Of a DNA stretch of 40,701 bases, positions 21,881-28,144 are shown in pieces (positions within the stretch are counted from its first letter, which is position 1; each line of letters begins with the position of its first letter). Both the position numbers and the translations under genes were made by a program. A model generated the notes under the pieces. The model worked only from the letters and a program-made list of their open reading frames with translations, did no database searches and was not told where the DNA came from. The DNA is from JAEUSF01 sp964484145 (GTDB lineage Bacteria; Patescibacteriota; Doudnabacteria; UBA920): contig CAZAED010000007.1 of assembly GCA_964484145.1 (NCBI GenBank), positions 1 through 40,701 of the forward strand, given 5' to 3'.

Positions 21881-23875
21881 ATGGATTTTCTCTTTGGAAA
21901 ACTTACCCTTGCAGCTCTTCCTCACGAATGGTTTACCATTGGTGGGAGTGTTTCGCTTTTGCTTGGGGGACTTGGTGTGGCGTTTGCCTTAACTTATTTT
22001 AAAAAATGGAAATGGCTTTGGACAGAATGGCTCACTTCTACTGACCCAAAAAAAATTGGCATAATGTATATTATTGTCGCGTCTTTAATGTTAGTTAGGG
22101 GAGCTTTAGACGCTGGTATGATATGGCTGCAGCAGGCCTTGTTTCCAATGGCAGGTAGTGGTTATTTAAATGCCGACCACTTTCAGCAAATTTTTACAGC
22201 TCACGGCGCTATAATGATATTTTTTGTCACCATGGGTTTTTTGTTTGGTCTAATGAATTTTATTTTGCCGCTTCAAATTGGCGCGCGTGACGTAGCCTTC
22301 CCGCTTATTAATACTTTAAGTTTTTGGCTGTATGTTGCGGGTGCAATTTTAATTAATTTATTCTTTGTTTTAGGAGGGGAGTTTGCGGCTACGGGCTGGT
22401 TAGCTATTCCGCCACTTTCTGAATTAGCCTATAGTCCCGGAGTGGGTGTTGATTATTGGATATGGAGTTTGCAAATTTCCGGTTTAGGCACACTGCTTGG
22501 AGGCATAAACTTACTGGTAACTATTTTAAAAATGCGCGCCCCGGGCATGACTTTAATGCGTATGCCAATGTTTGTGTGGACTTCGCTTTGTAGTATGGTA
22601 TTGGTCGTATCCACATTCCCAATTTTAACAATGGCGCTAATACTTTTAACTTTGGATAGAACTTTTGGCATGCATTTTTTTACTTCCGACTTTGGTGGTA
22701 ACCCCATGCTGTATGTAAACTTAATTTGGTCGTGGGGGCACCCGGAAGTTTATATACTTATGATCCCGGCTTTTGGAGTGTATTCGGAAATTGTTTCCGT
22801 GTTTAGCCAAAAAAAGCTTTACGGTTATAAGACTGCCGTGACTGCGGCCATTGGGATTACTTTGCTGTCGGTTTTGGTTTGGCTGCATCATTTTTTTACA
22901 ATGGGCGCTGGGGCAGATGTCAACGCTTTTTTTGGAATTATGACCGGTATTATTGCCATACCAACCGGCGTACAAGTCTTTAATTGGCTTGCGACTATGT
23001 ACAAAGGAAAAATTATTTTAAATTCTGTAATGCTGTGGTTTTTAGGTTTTGTTTTTACTTTTACTTTAGGTGGCGTGGCCGGGGTATTGCTTGGTTTGCC
23101 GGGGATAGATTTCCAAATTCATAACAGTTTGTTTTTAGTCGCACACTTTCATACTATGGTTATTGGCGGGGCGCTATTTGGAATATTTGCGGCAATTACT
23201 TATTGGTGGCCAAAAGTTACTGGTTTTAAATTGAACGAACGCTTAGGGAAGTATGCGTTTTGGGCGTGGCTGATTGGTTTTGCGGTTTCATTTACGCCAC
23301 TCTATATATTAGGTCTTATGGGTGCAACCAGAAGGCTTGACCATTATGACCCGAGTTTAGGCTGGCAAGGTCTATTTATAGTGGCCGGAATAGGGTTTTT
23401 AATTATTTGTCTGGGAGCGGCTTTGCAGGTTTTGCAAATAATCTACAGTGTTATCCATCGTAAAGAGAATATAGCAGGACGCGACCCTTGGAACGCCCAC
23501 ACCTTAGAATGGGCAACAGCCTCACCGCCGCCTTCATATAATTTTGCGGTAATACCAATGGTGACCGGAACTGATGCATGGTGGGAAATGAAAAAAAGCG
23601 AATCAGCAAATAAGCAAGTAAGCATGTCAGCAAAACAGGTTTACCAGGATATTGTGATGCCGAGGAATACGGGAATGGGTATATATATGTCAGGGTTTGC
23701 ATTTTTATTCGGCTTTGCTTTTGTTTGGCATATTTGGTGGATGGCGGTTTTGGGGGTAATTGGGGCTATTGTTTGTACGGTTGTAAGGGCGCTGGACGAA
23801 GAAACAGAATATGTAATTCCGGCAGCGGAAGTGGAGAGAATGGAAGTAGAAAATTATTCTAATTACTCTAATTGA
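21881..23875 (+). CDS. cyoB: Quinol oxidase subunit I (CyoB-like haem-copper oxidase)
   Basis: 664 residues, matching E. coli CyoB in length and over most motifs. CuB ligands His287 (in HPEVY, with Tyr291), His337 and His338; haem ligands His108, His422 and His424. The quinol-site residues Arg73, Asp77, His100 and Gln103 and the D-channel Asp137 are present. The K-channel lysine (Lys362 in E. coli, in IPTGVKIF) is Gln365 here (IPTGVQVF), while Lys317 appears near the channel entrance where E. coli has Thr. The enzyme oxidises quinol, reduces O2 to water and pumps protons. The last residues, ENYSNYSN, are encoded by the 9-nt intergenic repeat running into the gene. Confidence 0.97.
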   Translation: MDFLFGKLTLAALPHEWFTIGGSVSLLLGGLGVAFALTYFKKWKWLWTEWLTSTDPKKIGIMYIIVASLMLVRGALDAGMIWLQQALFPMAGSGYLNADHFQQIFTAHGAIMIFFVTMGFLFGLMNFILPLQIGARDVAFPLINTLSFWLYVAGAILINLFFVLGGEFAATGWLAIPPLSELAYSPGVGVDYWIWSLQISGLGTLLGGINLLVTILKMRAPGMTLMRMPMFVWTSLCSMVLVVSTFPILTMALILLTLDRTFGMHFFTSDFGGNPMLYVNLIWSWGHPEVYILMIPAFGVYSEIVSVFSQKKLYGYKTAVTAAIGITLLSVLVWLHHFFTMGAGADVNAFFGIMTGIIAIPTGVQVFNWLATMYKGKIILNSVMLWFLGFVFTFTLGGVAGVLLGLPGIDFQIHNSLFLVAHFHTMVIGGALFGIFAAITYWWPKVTGFKLNERLGKYAFWAWLIGFAVSFTPLYILGLMGATRRLDHYDPSLGWQGLFIVAGIGFLIICLGAALQVLQIIYSVIHRKENIAGRDPWNAHTLEWATASPPPSYNFAVIPMVTGTDAWWEMKKSESANKQVSMSAKQVYQDIVMPRNTGMGIYMSGFAFLFGFAFVWHIWWMAVLGVIGAIVCTVVRALDEETEYVIPAAEVERMEVENYSNYSN

Positions 23876-23980
23876 CCTAAGTGCCCTAAATAATGCCAAA
23901 TGTAAAATGACTAGACTGCGAATTTTAGGAATTGGGGTTTTTTTAGAAATTTGAATAATTAGGTCAATTAGGTTAATTAA
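23853..23980. repeat. 9-nt repeat element with inverted arms between cyoB and cyoC
   Basis: Left arm ATTATTCTA, ATTACTCTA, ATTGACCTA, AGTGCCCTA starts inside cyoB and supplies its TGA stop. The right arm (23951-23978) is the inverse, ATTAGGTCAATTAGGTTAAT. About 70 nt between, no gene. Confidence 0.8.
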
Positions 23981-23985
23981 AATTT

Positions 23986-24588
23986 ATGTCAGAAGCACAG
24001 CTTGCAAATTCAAATAATCATCATATAGAGGAAACTCACAATAAGACCCTCCTCGGTTTTTGGATTTATTTAATGACAGACTTAATTATGTTTGCCGCGC
24101 TTTTTGCTTCGTATGTGGCGCTCAGAAATAATACCTACGGGGGCCCCGGCGGAGAAGAGTTGTTTAGCCTTGGTTTTGTTTTAGCGGAAACTTTAATTTT
24201 ACTTACCAGCAGTTTTACTTGCGGACTTGCTATGTTGTCGGTTCATAATGGCCACAAAAAAAGAGTCATAGTATGGTTTTTAATAACAGCATTACTAGGC
24301 GTAGCTTTTGTAATAATGGAGCTAACAGAGTTTAGTCATTTAATAGCTGAAGGTGCTAGTCCGCAGACAAGCGCGTTTTTATCGGCATTCTTTTCTTTAA
24401 TTGGCATGCATGGGCTGCATATTTTAATCGGCGTTATTTGGATGCTTATTTCTTTGGTAATGCTTTATAAAAAAGGGCTTACCGCGGCTATTGTTAACAA
24501 ACTTACTCGCCTTAGCCTTTTTTGGCATTTTTTAGACATAGTTTGGATTTTTATTTTTACAATTGTTTATTTGTTCGGAGTTTTATAA
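23986..24588 (+). CDS. cyoC: Quinol oxidase subunit III (CyoC-like)
   Basis: 200 residues with five membrane helices, as CyoC. After a His-rich N-terminus (NNHHIEETHN) the first helix reads LLGFWIYLMTDLIMFAALFASYVAL, cut here into its conserved GFWIYLMTDL and FASYVAL parts. The conserved Glu in ETLILLTSS and the GMHGLHILIG block of subunit III are present. The subunit stabilises subunit I and supports sustained proton uptake. Starts 5 nt after the right arm of the repeat. Stop is one nt before the cyoD start. Confidence 0.93.
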   Translation: MSEAQLANSNNHHIEETHNKTLLGFWIYLMTDLIMFAALFASYVALRNNTYGGPGGEELFSLGFVLAETLILLTSSFTCGLAMLSVHNGHKKRVIVWFLITALLGVAFVIMELTEFSHLIAEGASPQTSAFLSAFFSLIGMHGLHILIGVIWMLISLVMLYKKGLTAAIVNKLTRLSLFWHFLDIVWIFIFTIVYLFGVL

Positions 24589-24589
24589 T

Positions 24590-24967
24590 ATGCCATCATT
24601 TAAATCTTATTTAATCGGTTTTCTTATTTCTGTAGGACTGACCCTAGTTGCTTTTTATTTTGGCTACCAGCATTTAAGTTCTGAGCATATTTCTTATAGT
24701 CATGAGTCTTTGCGTACCATATTTGGAGTTTTAGCAATAGTCCAATTAATTGTTCAGCTAATTTTTTTCTTGCACTTAGGTAAAGGAGCAGACAAGGCTT
24801 GGAATTTGGCCGCATTTTTTTCTACCGGTTTTATAATTTTGCTTTTAGTTGTTGCCTCTATTTGGATAATGAACCATTTAAATTACAACATGACGCCGAG
24901 CGAAATGAATAATTACTTAATGCGCGAGGAGGGGAAGAATATGCATAACCCGAGCACGGGCAAATAA
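24590..24967 (+). CDS. cyoD: Quinol oxidase subunit IV (CyoD-like)
   Basis: 125 residues from the ATG at 24590; the frame stays open upstream into cyoC, but 24590 follows the cyoC stop directly and gives the normal N-terminus (MPSFKSYLIGFLISVGLT). Three membrane helices (about 6-24, 38-58 and 70-92). The middle one carries the family's QLIVQLIFFLHLG pattern. CyoD assists assembly of the CuB site. The tail after residue 95 is longer than in E. coli CyoD and hydrophilic. Confidence 0.9.
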   Translation: MPSFKSYLIGFLISVGLTLVAFYFGYQHLSSEHISYSHESLRTIFGVLAIVQLIVQLIFFLHLGKGADKAWNLAAFFSTGFIILLLVVASIWIMNHLNYNMTPSEMNNYLMREEGKNMHNPSTGK

Positions 24968-24968
24968 A

Positions 24969-25829
24969 ATGTTAAAACAATACTATAAACTTGCAAAACC
25001 AGGGATAATTTACGGCAATTTGCTCGCAGCGATTGCCGGGTTTTTTTTGGTAACGCCTTGGCCGGTAGACATTAAATTGTTTGTAATTATGTTAATCGGC
25101 CTGTCACTAGTAATTGGGTCAGCCTGCGTATTTAACAATGTTTACGACAGCGAAATGGACGCAAAAATGGAGCGTACCAAAAACCGCAGCTTGCCCAGTG
25201 GAAAAATAAAACCACAGAATGCAGTAATATTTGCAACGGTTTTATTGATACTTGGAGTGTTATCCTTATCTCTTTTCACTAATCTCTATTCTCTTTTTGC
25301 AGCATTAAGCGGCTTTTTCGTGTATGTTTTTTTATATACTCCCTTAAAAAATAAAACTGTTTACGCGACACTAATTGGGGCAGTGGCCGGCGCGGCGCCG
25401 CCGGTGGTCGGATACGCAACGGTCACAAACAGTATTGACCTTGGCGCAATTATTATATTTTTTATTTTAGTCTTCTGGCAAATGCCTCATTTTTACGCAA
25501 TTGGGATTCGCAGAATAGGAGACTATAAAAATGCAGGGCATCCAATTTTGCCAGTCAAAGAGGGGATACGAAAAACAAAAATCCATATGTTGCTTTATAT
25601 GGTGTTGTTTATGTTGGCATCGGTTTTATTAACTTTTTATAAATTTACCGGGTATATTTATTTGGCAGTGATAGTTTTATTAAGCCTTAATTGGCTTAGG
25701 CTTGGGTTATTAGGATTTAAGGCGGCTGATGACAGGCTATGGGCAAAAAAAGTTTTTTTGTTTTCTTTGGTAATTCTTTTAGTTTGGTGTGCTATAATTC
25801 CTATAGACAGAGTAATTAATTTAAAATAA
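24969..25829 (+). CDS. cyoE: Haem O synthase (protohaem IX farnesyltransferase)
   Basis: 286 residues, UbiA-type prenyltransferase with about eight to nine membrane helices. The first aspartate motif is NNVYDSEMDAKMERTKNR (N-xxx-D-xxx-D) near residues 57-74 and the YTPLKNKT and GAAPPVVGY motifs follow; the second Asp-rich loop is IRRIGDYKNAGHPILPV. It attaches a farnesyl group to haem B to give the haem O needed by the bo3-type oxidase. One base separates it from cyoD and one from the next gene. Confidence 0.95.
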   Translation: MLKQYYKLAKPGIIYGNLLAAIAGFFLVTPWPVDIKLFVIMLIGLSLVIGSACVFNNVYDSEMDAKMERTKNRSLPSGKIKPQNAVIFATVLLILGVLSLSLFTNLYSLFAALSGFFVYVFLYTPLKNKTVYATLIGAVAGAAPPVVGYATVTNSIDLGAIIIFFILVFWQMPHFYAIGIRRIGDYKNAGHPILPVKEGIRKTKIHMLLYMVLFMLASVLLTFYKFTGYIYLAVIVLLSLNWLRLGLLGFKAADDRLWAKKVFLFSLVILLVWCAIIPIDRVINLK

Positions 25830-25830
25830 T

Positions 25831-26079
25831 ATGTTCCTTTTAACCCATATAATTATTGCTTGCGCCAGTATTCTACAGTCAACTTATTTGTTATTCCGCC
25901 CGTCGAAGCTTAAGCTTAAAATATCTTACACCTTAGTTTTTTTAACAGTGGCTTCGGGCAGTGTTTTAATGGTTTTAAACCCTAAAAATTTAACCCAAAC
26001 CTGCTTTACAGGTTTGGCCTATTTGGCAGTTGTTAGCATAGAAATTTTTGCGTCAAGGCGCAGGCTTTCTGCAAGTTAA
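25831..26079 (+). CDS. Small membrane protein cotranscribed with cyo, unknown
   Basis: 82 residues, three predicted helices (about 3-20, 30-48 and 58-74) with a basic C-terminus (SRRRLSAS). It starts one base after cyoE's stop and ends just before the operon terminator, so it is almost certainly expressed with the oxidase. I recognise no family. A role in oxidase assembly or as a small subunit is possible but only from position. One Cys in the first helix and one in NLTQTCFTG. Confidence 0.7.
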   Translation: MFLLTHIIIACASILQSTYLLFRPSKLKLKISYTLVFLTVASGSVLMVLNPKNLTQTCFTGLAYLAVVSIEIFASRRRLSAS

Positions 26080-26086
26080 CAAATTT

Positions 26087-26119
26087 AAAAACCCGCCTCT
26101 CTTTGGGAGGCGGGTTTTT
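26087..26119. terminator. Terminator at the end of the cyo operon
   Basis: 13-bp stem: 26087-26099 (AAAAACCCGCCTC) with 26107-26119, ending in six T's. The last base touches the stop of the convergent glycosyltransferase; works in both directions. Confidence 0.85.
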
Positions 26120-26973
26120 TAGATTGATTTATAAATTATAAACCCTAAAATTACCACAAGGCATAATTGTAAAATTCTTACCGCTATTCTCATACTTTTG
26201 ATTGTGGTTTTAAAATCCGCGGTTGTAATGTTGTGACTTCTTATGTCCGCGTATTTTTGGTGATATGGTTTTTTAAAAAAAGTGGTGGAAAAGTAGTTCA
26301 TGGGGTAAATTATCATCATTTTCAAAACCCCATCATTTTTAAGTCGTCTGGCCGAAGAGTAAATTGGGTGAGAAAAAGTAAATTTTACTTGACCAACTTT
26401 AGAAAGCCGCCTGGCTAGGTCTATATCTTCCCCCCAAAAAACTAAATTTAAGTTATAGCCGCCAATTTTGTTAAAATATTCTCTGCTCATTACTATATTA
26501 CCACCTTGAAGCAACGCGCCGACTCGAAGTATGTACTGGTTAAATAGGTGACTAAGAAAACCAAAATAGTAATATATCCAAATACCTAAATCTACAATAA
26601 CTGGTAAGTCGTAGTATATAAAGGGGCCGCTAAGCGCGGCCAATTTTTTATTATTTTCAAATTCCTTTAGTACTCGGGATATCCAATTAGGAGTTAAAAT
26701 TGAGTCAGAATCTATATTGGCTATAAGTTCGCCAGTGCAGGCTTTAAAACCCGCGTTTCTTGCCTTTACCAATCCTTTGTTTGGCTCGTCTATAATTTTA
26801 ACGTTTTCAAATTTTTGAGCAACCTCACGAGTATTGTCGGTGCTTGCGTTGTTAACCACAATGACTTCAAAGTCAGTTTCCGGGTGCTGCTTAATTTGTT
26901 CTAGAATAGAACTTAAACAAGCCCCTAAATATTTTTCTTCGTTATATGCTGGAATTACAAAGCTTAATTTCAC
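26119..26973 (-). CDS. Family 2 glycosyltransferase with C-terminal membrane anchor
   Basis: 284 residues. GT-A fold motifs: FVIPAYNEEKYL at the start, VNNASTDNT near 41-48, NKGLVKARNAGF near 66-76 and the metal-binding Asp88-Ser-Asp90 in NIDSDS. The acceptor/base motif is WGEDIDLARR near 176-185. A hydrophobic stretch near 262-283 would anchor it to the membrane. Likely role is transfer of a sugar in envelope glycan or lipid synthesis; donor and acceptor unknown. A single gene, divergent from the methyltransferase-helicase unit. Confidence 0.88.
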   Translation of the reverse strand: MKLSFVIPAYNEEKYLGACLSSILEQIKQHPETDFEVIVVNNASTDNTREVAQKFENVKIIDEPNKGLVKARNAGFKACTGELIANIDSDSILTPNWISRVLKEFENNKKLAALSGPFIYYDLPVIVDLGIWIYYYFGFLSHLFNQYILRVGALLQGGNIVMSREYFNKIGGYNLNLVFWGEDIDLARRLSKVGQVKFTFSHPIYSSARRLKNDGVLKMMIIYPMNYFSTTFFKKPYHQKYADIRSHNITTADFKTTIKSMRIAVRILQLCLVVILGFIIYKSI

Positions 26974-27058
26974 TTAAAGGTATTTTAAATATTAAACTTA
27001 CAACATAATAATAGCAAATATCTAAGAAAAATGGTATAATAAATAAAATTTTTCAACT

Positions 27059-28141
27059 ATGCCGGAGAAAATAAACTTTAAATTGCCAACTTTTGATAGT
27101 TCTTTCTCTTCTACTTCCGAAACGCTAGAAAGAAATGTTGTAGGAGAAAATCCTGAAAGAAACATTGAGGTTTTTAGTTCAGTTAGAAATGGGCATACAA
27201 GAGTTATAGGTGCAAAGGTAAGTTTTAAGGGAAAAAATATATTTGTTGATAGAGATCCAGCAGCAGATGAAGATCAGGTTTTAAGCTTTGTTGACATACT
27301 TGTTAACAAAGCTTTAAAGGTGGATGAAAAAAATCGAATAATAGCTGAAGACAGAACTATCGCCAGATTGGGTAGTTATTTTGAAAATAGCGCAGATTTT
27401 ACCGCAGGCGCAGACTTAACAGTAACAGGGCCTTTAAATCCTAAACCTAACCCTATGGAGGACGAGGGTAGCTTAGCTAAAAATAATTGGAGGTTGCAAA
27501 TGGGGGATTTTGCTGAGCAGATATTTCCAAAAGGTATTTCTGAGGATGGCTTAATAATACTAATGCCTGGATCTAGTGACGCTGAATATAAAATGTGGAG
27601 AAGCTTGTTTAAAGTAAATTTAGACAGACTGATTATGATAGAAGGAGATGAAAAAAAAGCCGCATTTTTGGCTTCAAAGTTCGGTAAATTATTGGATAAG
27701 CCTAAGGTTCTTACGAGTTATTTTGGAGGATCCGAGGATGATTTTCTGGAAAAAGCCAGACCCAAAGTAGAAGGCCGTGAGCTAGCTATTGTTTCTTTAG
27801 ATACAGAATCAACCTTTGGTTTAAAATTGTATAGGGATTTACTAGGATTATTGTCTAAAATTAAAATTGGAAATGAATTAATGCTAAGTTTAAATTTAGT
27901 TGCTCGTTCACCCGAAAAGGTATGTGCCGATTTTTTGATCGAAGCGTCTAAACGTCATAAAAAAAATTATTTAAGCGAAGAAGGTAGCGCAAGACAAGCC
28001 CTTATGACTTATTTGGTTGATATTCTTTTAACTGACCTAAGCATACCCGGCTTAGAAGCTAAAAAAGTAGTAAAAGGTTCTTATAAAGGTAATAATTCGG
28101 TAACTATGGAGTATATTTTTGCGCGTATAGGAAATAAATAA
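27059..28141 (+). CDS. Unknown protein with Rossmann methyltransferase-like domain
   Basis: 360 residues, no recognised family. Residues 1-30 look disordered. Residues about 34-90 alternate strands and a helix (VIGAKVSFKGKNIFVDRDP, then DQVLSFVDILVNKAL) and could be a small RNA-binding-like module. Residues about 163-285 look like a Rossmann methyltransferase: strand LIILMPGSS in place of motif I, LIMIEGDEKKAAFLASKF as strand 2 with its acid, KVLTSYFGGSEDDFLEKARP, and ELAIVSLDTEST as motif IV. Motif I lacks the usual GxG, so SAM binding is uncertain. The stop is 3 nt before the helicase gene; the two form an operon with a TATAAT 18 nt upstream of the start. Confidence 0.6.
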   Translation: MPEKINFKLPTFDSSFSSTSETLERNVVGENPERNIEVFSSVRNGHTRVIGAKVSFKGKNIFVDRDPAADEDQVLSFVDILVNKALKVDEKNRIIAEDRTIARLGSYFENSADFTAGADLTVTGPLNPKPNPMEDEGSLAKNNWRLQMGDFAEQIFPKGISEDGLIILMPGSSDAEYKMWRSLFKVNLDRLIMIEGDEKKAAFLASKFGKLLDKPKVLTSYFGGSEDDFLEKARPKVEGRELAIVSLDTESTFGLKLYRDLLGLLSKIKIGNELMLSLNLVARSPEKVCADFLIEASKRHKKNYLSEEGSARQALMTYLVDILLTDLSIPGLEAKKVVKGSYKGNNSVTMEYIFARIGNK

Positions 28142-28144
28142 AAT

